Of a stretch of 64,000 nucleotides of DNA, positions 48,412-59,443 are shown in pieces (within the stretch, counting starts at the first letter, position 1; every line of letters begins with the position of its first letter). Origin of the DNA: Terfezia claveryi (lineage: Eukaryota > Ascomycota > Pezizomycetes > Pezizales > Pezizaceae); assembly GCA_015179025.1 (NCBI GenBank), contig WHUX01000007.1, forward strand, positions 248,001 to 312,000, written 5' to 3'. The notes under the pieces were generated by a model. The model saw nothing but the letters and a program-made list of their open reading frames with translations, made no database searches and had not been told where the DNA came from. The translations under genes and the position numbers were made by a program.

Positions 48412-50639
48412 CTACGACGGCAGTGCCTTATTCTCTCCCTCTACCTCGCCCTCCGCAGCAAACTCCACCAACGTAGTCCCCATCTTCACCATCTCCCCCA
48501 CTCCATGCACCACTTTCCCCACCACCCCTTCCCTCGGACTCCTGATCACCGTTTCCATCTTCATACTCTCAATAACTACAAGTGCGTCCCCCTTGCCCAC
48601 TTTCTCCCCTTCCTCAACCATGACCCGCAACACCTTGCACGGCATCGGTGCCAGCACGCTTCCCTCCGTGAGTTTCTTAATACCAAGAGCCTTGTCGAGC
48701 CATGCCGGCCGGGGGATAGTCAAGGTGAATTTTTTGCCATGTTGAAAGACAGTAAGAGTATCTTCGTCTCGGACGACAGTTGTATCGAGGCGCGTGTGTG
48801 GGTAGAAAGATGTGATTTTAGTTTGTGAGGATAACGATGTCGTGATGTTATTGAACGTAGTCTTTCCACCGACAACAACATCATATGACTGTGGGGAAGT
48901 TTGTGTTACCACCACCTCCACATCCCTAGTAGTGATATCCTCCCCACAACCGTTCTTCTCCGTAAAAAGTACTGTGCGAGCCTGCAAACCCCCCGTATAC
49001 CCCACTCCGCCCCCAGCAACGCTAAATGGATCATTATACGCCTGTGGTATATTCTGCTTAACTACGACACTGAGCGCAGCCTGCGCAAAAACCTCACTTG
49101 GGGTCTCCACTTTTTGGAATAGGTCCTCTCGGTACTTCTGAATAAACCCCGTCTCCACATCTCCCTTTACAAACGCGGGATGCACCGCTAGCTTCTTCAA
49201 AAACTCAATATTAGTAGACATGCCGACGACTTCGTATTCCTCGAGTGCTTTCCGAAGCTTAAGTAACGCAGCTTCGCGCGTTGGGCCTTTGACGATAAGT
49301 TTTGCAATCATAGGGTCGTAGTGTGAGCTAATGACGTCACCCTGACCGAAGCCCGCATCGATTCGGACGGTGTCCGTTGGGGTAGGGGTTTTTAGGTGGA
49401 TCAAGGGACCAGAGTCAGGGATGAAGTTCATATCTGGATTCTCAGCATAAATTCTTGCTTCGAAACCCCATCCGTTCATCTTCTCCTCTACCTGCTCCTG
49501 GGTCCAAGGGAGTGGCTCACCCCGGGCGACTAGGAGCTGCCATTCAACGAGGTCGGTTTCGGTGACCATTTCTGTGACGGGGTGCTCGACTTGTAATCGA
49601 GTGTTCATCTCCATGAAAAAGAATTCCCCCGTGTCGTTATCGAAGATAAATTCTACTGTCCCGGCACCGCGGTAGCCAACTGCTAGGGCAGCGGCACGGG
49701 CTTTTTCCAGGATATCCCGCCTGATTTTAGGGTCGAGATTAGGTGCGGGGGATTCCTCGAGGATCTTTTGGTGCCGGCGTTGGACAGAGCAATCTCTCTC
49801 ACCCAAGGCAACGCAGTTCCCATGCGCGTCAGCAAAGACTTGGACTTCAATGTGCCGAGGGGTGGTGATGTATCGTTCGATGAGGACGTTGCTGTCACCA
49901 AAGGAAGAGACGGCTTCCGATTTTGCCGAGGCAAGTTGTTCGAGGAAGTTCAAAGGAGAGTCGGAAATACGCATGCCTTTCCCACCACCGCCTTTGACGG
50001 CTTTAATGAGGACTGGGAAGCCGACTTTAGTGGCCTCGGAGAGGAGGTATTGCGGGTCTTGGTTGGGGCCATGGTACCCGGGGATACAAGGGACACCGGC
50101 GGAGATCATGATGTTTTTTGATTCGCTGCGTATAATCGTAAGGCTACAACCAACCAATTCGGGGAACTTGGGGGAGCATACCTCTTATTCCCCATTTTCT
50201 CAATGGCACTAGGTGGTGGCCCAATGAACATCAACCCCTCTTGCTCACACCTCTCTGCAAATTTTGCATTCTCACTCAAGAACCCGTATCCAGGGTGTAC
50301 ACTGTCACAGCTACTGTCCTTTGCAGCTTTTATTATCTTTTCCACATCGAGATATGCACTTGGAGGGCCGATATTCACGGAGTGCGGAGTACAGAGGGCA
50401 TGAGGAGCGAGTCGATCCGGCTCGGTGTAGACGGTGGTTGTACGGATGCCGTGGGCGGACGCAGTGCGTGAGACCCTGAGGGCAATTTCGCCGCGATTGG
50501 CGATGAGGATGTTTGTTAGGGGTTTAAAATTTGGTTGGGGGGTAGATGTAGATGTGGAAGAGTAACGGGAGCGGAGAAAAAGAGTGAATATGCTGGGAGG
50601 AGGACGGCGGAGTGTGCGGGCGTAGTATTGTGGAATCAT
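48412..50639 (-). CDS. mccA: 3-methylcrotonoyl-CoA carboxylase, biotin-carrying alpha subunit
   Basis: Mitochondrial leucine catabolism: carboxylates biotin and hands it to the beta subunit, which converts 3-methylcrotonyl-CoA to 3-methylglutaconyl-CoA. Exons 50639-50182 and 50125-48412 join in phase (AATAAG-AG plus C: MGNKSESKNIM), 723 residues. The start MIPQYYARTLRRPPPS gives an Arg/Ser-rich presequence; there is no ATG further upstream in frame. Biotin carboxylase domain: ILIANRGEIALRV, SVHPGYGFLSEN, the ATP-grasp loop KAVKGGGGKGMRI, MEMNTRLQVEHPVTE. The C-terminal biotinyl domain has VIESMKMETVIRSP with the biotin Lys. Complete family length, no lesion. The beta subunit gene is 5 kb away on the other strand. 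Confidence 0.96.
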
Positions 50640-50888
50640 CTTTGGGATTTGCGTATAACTCAAGCTTGCATTCAAACAAGAAGGGTATCAAATTGAACAA
50701 GCAAGGACAATCAATAGTCAGTAGTCATGAAGAAGAAAACGAAGGAAGATTGAAGAAGTCGAAGGTGGACTCGACCAGAATTGGGGATATACTATTCCAT
50801 ATGGTTGACCCAAGCGGCTATCGAAGGCATTTCGGTGTGGGAGCTCCATTCTCGCCTATCGCTTGGCGTTGCATCATGCCATATCCCT

Positions 50889-51077
50889 CTGTCCGGGATG
50901 CATAAATGAGGGCGTCCATAACCAGTTCAGGTGTGCTGCATAAAGGGACTAATTTGCTTATGCCAGCCAGCACAATTTCTTTCAACCCCACCTTATAATG
51001 TCCAGACAGCCCAGGCTGGAAATAGTCCCTTTATGTAGCACACCTGAACCGCATCCTCATTTATGCATCCCGGACAG
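50889..51077. mobile_element. 189-bp foldback (MITE-like) element
   Basis: The left arm (50889-50954) and right arm (about 51015-51077) are inverted copies: both outer ends read CTGTCCGGGATGCATAAATG inward and both inner parts carry GTTCAGGTGTGCT.CATAAAG. The left arm has an insertion of about eight bases near 50920. The central 60 bases are unique. No convincing target duplication is seen. Non-coding, so non-autonomous. Confidence 0.8.
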
Positions 51078-51875
51078 TTCTTGAATGTAACTGTATACAA
51101 CGATACCAACCAGATATGGCGTACTCATTGCATTCAGGTGAATTCTTTACGGTATCTATTATATTGGAAGGGAAAATTAATATAGAATGATAGGCCTAAA
51201 CTACGTCCAGGAATAAGGGAGTCTGACATGGTAGGGGGTACCAAGAGGTTGGCCGTGAGCTGAGGGTGGTTGAGGCTGCTGAGACCTCAGCAAAGATGAC
51301 GAAGAGTACCAAAAAGTCTCGAGGACGTTAGTCTCGGCACCCGAGGACGTTGCTTCTCGAGGACGTTGTTGCACGAGAATAGCTCGGTTGGGGCGGAAAA
51401 GGTTTGTGCATGCGAAGTTACTTTGACCCATACAGCATATCCATGAAGTTGGCCTATGCTTTCTGCCTACTGTATGATAGTTATACACAAGGGAACGCAT
51501 AGGGGCTTTGTTCATAATTCGAACAGTTATGTATGGGGGAGGGTTGTCGGGGGCTAGGGGGTTTACAGTACTAGTACTCCATAGCAGAGGGAGTTGACTT
51601 TTGTTTCTGACATTAGCTTTATCCCAGATAGTCCCTTGAAGAGGCCGTATTATATAGTCGTCAATAAAACATGCCATTCTTGTATAAGGGCACAAATACT
51701 TGAGACGCCTAGCATTGGTTGAAGTTCAATTCACCTCAGCTTTACCCTCATATGAATTACATAAGCACTTGCCAAGACAGGTTGAATTAGTCATCCCACA
51801 GAGACAATGACGCACCCAAAAGCGTTTGAAATAGGCCCCATTTTATCAAACCCCAAAACTCGATCATAAACAACC

Positions 51876-51922
51876 AGAAACACTAGTCTGGTTGGCACCA
51901 CCTCTCGTAGAGAAGAAAACAC
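51876..51922 (+). mobile_element. Head-plus-hairpin insertion upstream of an acidic-protein gene
   Basis: The 15-base head at 51884-51898 is followed by the hairpin CTCT-CGT-AGAG. The flanks AGAAACAC and AGAAAACAC differ by one A. It is about 90 bases before the ATG at 52003, so probably in the 5' UTR or core promoter. Confidence 0.6.
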
Positions 51923-52002
51923 CATCCCGACCTCTTTACTCCCCGAACAACAAACTCCACCACATACAAAGAAACATTTCCTAACTTTAAGGAATAAACA
52001 AA

Positions 52003-53194
52003 ATGTCTAACTATGGGGCCGACGACGAAGACTGGTTCGAGGACATGTGGTTTGTAGATGACATTGAGGTATATCCCCAATCCCCCCATCCCCAATCTCC
52101 ACTCTCACCCAAACCCTCTCCACTCTCATCAAACCCAAATTACTAACCCCCCTTAGAACCTTCCCGACATCCTCGCCCCTACCGCCTATGCCCACTCCCC
52201 CCCCTACGCACCAGACACCTACGACTTCTACGACTCTGACTACGACGAGTACCAAACCTCTGGCGACGACTCTTACTTCGATGGGTCCCCCGCCCTGACC
52301 CCACCCACTTCCACAACCCTGTCCCCCGCCACCACCACCCCCACAAGAATCCCCCTCCCAATCCAACCAAGTAAAACCCAAACCCACGTCCACACACCAC
52401 CAACCTCACCAACCCCTAACCCTACATCACGGTTTGTAGCCCGGCTCGAATCCCGCTACAAGGAGGCTGTGCAGGGTAAGAAATTTTACGGGGAGAGGGA
52501 GGTAGGAGATGAGAAGTATCTTTTGCGTGGGATAAGGAGGAGAAGGGCAGTAGGTATGGGGGAAGGGGGGGTGAGGAAGAGGAGGAAGTTCGAAGTGGTT
52601 CACCTTGGTACTACTAATATTACTGGGGAGGCTGTCCCAGTGCAAGTGGGTGTGGTGGAGATTGGATTCCGGAATGGAGAGGTGGGTGAGGTAGGGAGTG
52701 AACTGGGGGGTAGGAAGGAGGGAGAGGGGGAGAAAGACGACGATGGATCTGCCTCAGCAGAAGGGTATAACTCCGACCGGGATTCACTTGAGGATCACCA
52801 ACAACACCCGCAGACAACAGCTACGGCGACAGCGAGGGCAATGAAGAAAGTCCAGGTTGTGATACGTCCTCCACTATCATCACCAGCAGTAGCAGCCGTA
52901 GCAAAACCTCCCCGGACTACATCGACATTGACATCTACTACTGTGGGAGGAGGTGGGGGGGATGGAAGAGGCAGTAGTCGAGGAAGAGGAAACGTCACTG
53001 GTGACAATTGTACTAGCAGCGGGGGAGGGAGATGGGCCTGCGGGACCGGTCGTCGCCGACTAACCACAAAGTCACCAACTGCTCCACCACCACCAGATGG
53101 AGGTCCTGTAACAAAGAAGAAAGCGGAAGTTATCATTGGAGGGGGAAGAAGAGGTGGTGCTGGTGGCAAAAGGAAGACAACGCCATTGGGATAG
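52003..53194 (+). CDS. Unknown acidic then basic low-complexity protein inside the leucine cluster
   Basis: I do not recognise a family. Exons 52003-52068 and 52157-53194 join in phase (DDIE to NLPDILAP), about 367 residues. The N-terminal 60 residues are very acidic and aromatic (MSNYGADDEDWFEDMWF, DTYDFYDSDYDEYQTSGDD), resembling an activation or docking segment. A Pro/Thr linker follows, then the only compact-looking part, SRFVARLESRYKEAVQGKKF with a basic GIRRRRAVG stretch. The C-terminal half is Gly/Arg/Lys/Thr low complexity. No signal peptide, membrane helix, or zinc cluster. It lies between MCC alpha and IVD; a regulatory role would be speculation. Confidence 0.65.
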
Positions 53195-53539
53195 TGAACA
53201 AAAATTGATCTAATCCCATTTTAGGCATTTTTGCTTCAGGATTTAGGGTGGGAGCTGTCATTATTATCACTTCGGGTCGCGTTTTAGGTTTTTGGTTCGG
53301 AATTGAATTTCTTGTTTTACCTGGACTTGACATTGGAATACTTGGGAATACTTGGGAAACTTGGGATGCGTGCAAGGCATTGCATAGCATTGAGAATCTG
53401 AACAAAGTTATGTCCTTGGACACACCGTATACCTATGGGAAAGCATTTTAAAACAACAGACATAAAAATCCTAATGGTATTATACTACCACTCCTCCGCT
53501 CCATATAATATCACCTCGGCCCATTTCACAACCACCTCC
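53195..53539. other. Convergent spacer before IVD
   Basis: 345 bases between two 3' ends; nothing recognisable. Confidence 0.6.
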
Positions 53540-55000
53540 CTACCCCCCGATCCTCCCCTCTTTCCAGTCCCTATTGAACGCCCTCCCAATAACAATCTGC
53601 CTAATCTGCGTTGTCCCTGCGCCGATTTCATATAGCTTCGCATCCCTTAGCAACCTCCCCGCTGGGATCTCATTGACATACCCCGTTCCACCCAAACACT
53701 GGATTGCGTCTAATGCACACTGAGTAGCGGATTCAGCTGCGTGTAGGATTGTACCCGCGCAGTCGCGGGTGTCGAGGATAGATTGCTCATCGGCAGCCCG
53801 CGCGGTGCTCATGGTGTAGCTACGGCTAGTAGCGAGGGCGATGTGCATTTTTGACAGCAAGGCTTGCATTAATTGGGTGTGGGCAATGGGATAGTTGAAT
53901 TGTGTTCGGGTGTGGATGTAGGGGAGGGAGAGGTCAAGGCAGGCTTGCATTATTCCGACAGGGCCGGCAGAGAGGACGAGGCGCTCAAGGTCAAGGCCGG
54001 ACATGAGGATTTTTACCCCCGCGTTCAGGCCGCCGAGGCGGTTCTGTGGGGGTATATAAACATCTTCGAAGACAAGTTCGCCAGTGTTGGACCCTCGCAT
54101 GCCGAGTTTGTCGAGCTTTCTGGTGCAGGAGAAGCCGGGGGACGTTCTTGTTTCAACGACGAAAGCGGTGATACCTTTACTGCCGGCCTGGGGGTCGGTT
54201 TTGGCATAGACGACAACATAGTCGGCGTCGGGGCCATTGGTGATCCACATTTTACTGCCATTGAGAAGCCATCCGCCGTCGTCGGTTTGCTTTGCGGTGG
54301 TTTTCATACCGACGACATCGGAGCCTGCGGAGTGCTCGGATATGGCGAGGGCACCGACTTTAGTCCCGGCGACTAGGCCGGGGAGGAATCGTTCTTTTTG
54401 CTCGGGGGTACCGTGGAGGGTGAGTTGGTTACAGCAGAGCTGGGAGTGAGCAGCATAAGAGAGACCAATAGAGCCAGAGGCCCGGGAGATTTCTTCCATG
54501 GCTAGAGGAGAGTTAGCAGAGTGGGTTCGGATGGTGGTATCGGGGGTTATACCAATGCAATGAGCTTGGTAGCCCATTTCCACTCCGCCGTATTGCTCTT
54601 CTACGGTTATTCCGAGGAAACTGTATATGGTTAGCTGGTATAAAAGACAATTTAGGAGTGACAACAAACCCAGCATCTCCTATCTTCTTCCACATATATT
54701 GTGGGAATTCATTACTTTTGTCGACTTTGGCTGCGACTTCCTCAGGTATCTCCCGTTCTGGAGGATAGTGAGCTTCAGTTCATGTGAACACAAATGTTGA
54801 TATTCACTTGTAAACTCTCGTACTCGCTCTCGAAACTCCGTGAGCTCTTCTGTAGTCAGAGGCCTGAAATTGGGAGTGTGCTTTACGGTGACCAGCCCTC
54901 GCGACTGCAGTATTACAGAGGACCGTGTCGCTAACCGGGGCTGGAGAGCAGATGTAAATGTGGGCCTAGCAAGGCAACGTATTATTGACGGTAGAGACAT
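53540..55000 (-). CDS. ivdA: Isovaleryl-CoA dehydrogenase
   Basis: FAD acyl-CoA dehydrogenase that oxidises isovaleryl-CoA to 3-methylcrotonyl-CoA in mitochondria and passes electrons to ETF. Exons 55000-54808, 54757-54670, 54620-53540, in phase, 453 residues. The start [17 protein letters not shown] is a presequence. The second exon supplies [21 protein letters not shown] and the third [18 protein letters not shown]. Acyl-CoA dehydrogenase signatures: [52 protein letters not shown]. The IVD-type catalytic Glu is in [20 protein letters not shown] (this class carries it there rather than near the C-terminus). The terminal [17 protein letters not shown] is intact. Divergent from MCC beta. Confidence 0.95.
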
Positions 55001-55336
55001 GCTTTCTGTAGATATAATCAAGAATAAAGTATCCTAGAGCTTCACGATGAATCTTCGGCTCACTCGGTGTGGGTGTGAAAGTCTGCGCCGACGAGGTCTG
55101 GGTGCGGCTACCCACGGTACGTACCCCGCAAGCTGGGGGGGTATCCCTGCACGCATTGCAGCTCCGATGCGAATACCGTCATAAGCTGCTTTGGAAATTT
55201 AGAGGGGAATCAGATAACAAAATATATATCTCATTCTTGTATTTTTCCCTTCTTCTGCGTGGCATATCCCATCTCCGTCTTTCCGCGTGTTGTGATACCC
55301 AAGTGCAGTCAATATTCCCATTGCTGTGACATTCAT
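55001..55336. promoter_or_regulatory. Bidirectional IVD/MCC beta promoter region
   Basis: 336 bases between two divergent ATGs encoding consecutive enzymes, so shared regulation is likely. It contains several CGG/CCG triplets (for example around 55168-55186) that could serve a Zn2Cys6 regulator, and CTGGGG at 55133-55138 matching the CreA consensus SYGGRG. These are consensus matches by eye only. Confidence 0.5.
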
Positions 55337-58300
55337 ATGCACGCTTTACGCCGGTCCCTCGCGACGGCGAGGCCTCAACTCTTACGACCTTCTCTCTACT
55401 CGCTCCCTAGATCAATACGACCTATAGCCACTCAATCCTACAATGACTTTGAAAGGGCCGTCTCCACAATCCGCTCCAACGTGGACACATCCTCCCCGGA
55501 CTACAAGAAGAATGCAGCAGATATGGCAGAAATCACAGGCACCCTGCGAGCTCTACACGAGCAGATAAAATTAGGTGGACCAGAGCCACACCGGCAGAAG
55601 CATATCCAAAGGAAGAAGATGTTGCCGCGGGAGTGAGTACACACCAAATTCCAATTCACAGAGTCTCCCGGAACCAGGGATTACCGAAAATTAGATACTG
55701 AAATGGGTGTATAGTCGAATAACAGCTCTCCTTGACTCTGGGTCGGCTTTTCTAGAGCTGTCTGCGATGGCGGGATACCAAGTCTACCCCGGTGAAGATG
55801 TCCCAGCTGGTGGCATCATTACGGGGATTGGGAGGGTTTCGGGGGTCGATTGCATGATCATTGCGAATGATAGCACGTGAGTTTCATCTATGCTCTTAGT
55901 AGGAAGACTAATACGAGGAATTGGATGTACAGTGTCAAAGGCGGGAGCTATTACCCCATTACCGTGAAGAAGCACCTCAGAGCACAGCAAATTGCCATGG
56001 AAAATAGTTGGTTCCTCAAAATCCACGAAATTAGCCCGAAATTTTTAGTATGAATTACTGACGACTTGGGCCCTTTGTAGGGCTTCCATGTATTTATCTT
56101 GTGGATTCTGGTGGAGCCAATTTACCACACCAGGCGGACGTGTTCCCTGACCGTGATCACTTTGGGCGAATATTCTACAATCAGGCTAGAAGTAAGAATA
56201 TTACATAACTCTTGTCTGCAATCTCTGTAATGATTACCCCTGAAGCTCACGTCCAGTGCAGTGTCATCTCAGGGTATTCCTCAATTGTCGGTTGTTATGG
56301 GCCCTTGTACTGCAGGGTAATAACACCCCCCTGTATGCATTGGATCGTTTGGGATCATCTAGATTAACCACTGTGTTGAAAACTAGAGGTGCCTACGTCC
56401 CGTCCATGAGTGACGAAAACATAATTGTCCAGAACCAGGGCACAATCTTCCTTGCTGGTCCACCACTGGTAAAAGCTGCAACCGGCGAAGAAGTCACTGC
56501 GGAGGAGCTCGGTGGAGGGGATCTTCATTCCAAAACGAGTGGTGTGACTGATTATCTTGCTGTGAATGATGCTCATGCTCTCGTGCTTGCCAGGAGGTGC
56601 GTAGCAAACCTCAATTGGCCCAGCAGTGACTTACCAGATGCTGCGGAGGAGGAGGTCAAGGAGCCAATCTACGATCCCAAAGAACTTGATGGAATTATCG
56701 GCATAAACCAGCGGAAGCAAGTTGATGTTCATGAAATTATTGCTAGGATAGTTGATGGCTCAGAATTCGCGGAGTTTAAGGAAAACTATGGCACTACCCT
56801 TGTTACGGGTAAGTACGGATATGTTATAGAGACCACCAACAGCCGAGCTGTCATACTCAGGGACTGAGCCTGAAGCAGATCTAAAAAAATTAAGTTGGTT
56901 AGAAGCTAATATGACAGGGGCATTAGGATTCGCACGTATTCACGGCTACCGTGTTGGCATCCTGGCTAATAACGGTATCTTGTTTTCCGAGGCTTCCCTC
57001 AAAGGTGCGCATTTCATTCAACTGTGCACGCAGCGCAACATACCACTTGTGTTCCTTCAGAACATTAGCGGGTTCATGGTAGGCAAGGATGCCGAGGCTG
57101 GCGGAATTGCGAAGAATGGTGCGAAATTGGTCACCGCAGTGGCGTGTGCAGATGTGCCAAAGTTCACGGTTGTTTTTGGGGGTAAGTCTCACTTATCGCC
57201 AACCTATCCCAAAACCTCAAGACCCAATTCCAGAATTCCAATCCCAAAATCAATTTAAACAATCCCAATAACTTTGTCATTGGTTATGTTGTTTTGGAAA
57301 GGGAGGTTGTTTAGTGGGCGATCCAGATCTACAAGGGCAATTGGCTAACCCACCACACCGGTTTCGACTTACAGCAAGCTACGGCGCGGGTATGTGGCAA
57401 CCCTAATCCCTCCACTAGGAAGAGGAAACTACTGCAAACCACAGCAGTAGTGGACCTCCTGCCTGCTGCTGTTCTTCGCGACGCGATGGTGGTCGGGGCG
57501 TGATATGTGTTGCTGGGCGAATGAAAGGTTGCAGCTAATATTATTGATTGCAGGTAATTATGGTATGTGTGGACGTGCATATTCGCCACGGTTGTTGTTC
57601 ATGTAAGTTGGTCTCGTCTCGGCATTTGTTGTTTTGTTTGGACCTTTTTTTTTTTTTCTTTTTTTTTCGGCTGTTTTGGCTGTGATTATTCTCACGGAAG
57701 TGGCATAAAAGGTATGAAGATAACTCTGATAACCTTAAAAGAGAAAGATAAGCCTATGGTAGCGAGAAAAAAGAATTGTCTAAGCGAAACTTCTCTTGCG
57801 ATTGCGCTTGGACTTGTTTTCCCAATTGCACTTGTTCCAGATACCCAATACGCCTTTTCCTCCCCTCCAATGCGCTCGCAAGAAGCCGGATAGCTCCGTC
57901 TTTGTGTGGTATTGGGCAATTACCACGTTTAATGTATGGGTGATGCAGGCGTTGCCACCGCAAGGGTGGGGGAGGTGGCACTGGAGTTTTGGTTTGCGTT
58001 TTATGTATGCAGTTGAGATATGCATTGGTTTTCTGGGTACATGTACGCACGTACTGACATGAGCTCCTTTCTTACTTAGGTGGCCGAATGCAAAAATTGG
58101 GGTAGGATTTCCCATCCATAATTCGCACAGTGGTGTGGGGTCATGTGGATGGATACTAGCTCCCGCTCCCGCTCCTTCTATTAACCTTTACCCCCTACGT
58201 CTACGCTACTACAGTAGTATACTAACTTGCATAACACAATCCAGGTCATGGGCTCCGAGCAACTTACATCCGTGATGAACATCGTCGGAAAAGCTGTAGA

Positions 58301-58508
58301 TCCAAACCTTAGAAACAGGATTGATAGGGAAAATGAAGCTACATTCTCTAGCGCAAGGCTATGGGACGATGGAATTATTCCTCCGAGCGAAACAAGAACG
58401 GTACTGGGGCTGGGGTTGAGAACGGCCTTGAGCGGGGGGAGAAAGATTGAGGGTGGCCCGAGGAGTGAGGCGGGGAGGGAGGGGAGGTTTGGGGTTTTTA
58501 GGATGTAG
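55337..58508 (+). CDS. mccB: 3-methylcrotonoyl-CoA carboxylase beta subunit
   Basis: Carboxyltransferase partner of mccA. Eleven exons: 55337-55632, 55715-55876, 55933-56006, 56081-56191, 56262-56316, 56387-56808, 56927-57181, 57375-57389, 57554-57602, 58080-58101, 58245-58508. All phases match, total 574 residues, the family's length. Key segments: [76 protein letters not shown], then [58 protein letters not shown] and [15 protein letters not shown]. Exons of 15 and 22 bases are needed to complete the oxyanion-region motif. The intron at 57603-58079 is unusually long (477 bases) and contains a T-rich stretch. N-terminal presequence [14 protein letters not shown]. Confidence 0.95.
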
Positions 58509-59443
58509 GTAGATCTTACATATACCATTGGAGGTATTTTGTTTTTATGTATAGTAGTAGTATCAACACAACATCACTAGTATCAACACAAACACTAGTC
58601 AATCATATGGCTCATACATAATGTAACGAGATAGTAGTAAGTCAAGTCGGAAAATGTCTCTATATCTCCCTTCTTCTTGGTACATTCTCACATACAAAAC
58701 CAGGTAGTCTTGCTGGAAAACCAAGCACATATGAGAACATCCATCCACCACCTAGCACCGGCAAAACACCCACGAGGAATATTGATATAGCCAGCCAAAA
58801 CAAAAAAAAAAAAAGAAGATAGAGATAGAGCAAAGACAGATACAAAAAAAAAAAAAAAAAAAAAAAAAACACTCTGACGCCATAAACAGCCTGCAAGATA
58901 AGCTAGATATTTCTCAACTCCATAGAGGGAAGTCGGGTGAGGACAAGGGCGAGGTGCGGGGAAAGGGGAAAGGGGGAGATAAAAAAGACAAGCCCAAGTC
59001 CATCAAAAATATCTAAACAGGAACATGTAGTAAAAAGGGAAATATTTTTATATACAGTGTTTGCGTTGAGAGAGTTCAGCTGAGCCTTCCCTGCTGTGCC
59101 AGATTATAGCCACACCTAAATGCCAAAGCCAAACCCGTCCGTTTCGCCGTAGGGAGGTGGTAGTGCTATTGGTGATAATTAGTGTTCTGACCGATGACCT
59201 GCCCCGCGCGACCCAAAGCCTCCGACCATGTCGTATGCGCATTCTGCATCTTGCATTTATCAACCACCTACTCAGGTGGCTTTGAGCTATGTGCAATTGT
59301 GCCCTGTGCTGAAGATAGAACTCTTGTCCGAGTGTTGAAAAAAAAGCCGATACCTCTGCACAGGAAAAATACCCTTCTGCAATCCTCACATCCTTTCCCG
59401 CCGCCCACCTGCCGTAGGCTTATTTACCTACAGACCTCGAACC
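58509..59443. other. Convergent spacer between mccB and RSR1
   Basis: 3' regions of two genes. Contains a 26-A run at 58844-58869 and other A-rich tracts. No gene. Confidence 0.6.
58844..58869. repeat. Poly(A) tract of 26
   Basis: Uninterrupted A run. Its survival in the assembly shows long A runs were resolved, in contrast to the suspected C-run errors. Confidence 0.95.

Larger units (their letters stand above)
50640..52002. other. Spacer with a foldback element
   Basis: Contains MCC alpha promoter sequence, the 189-base foldback at 50889-51077, and a short insertion at 51.88 kb just upstream of the next gene. No gene seen. Confidence 0.55.
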
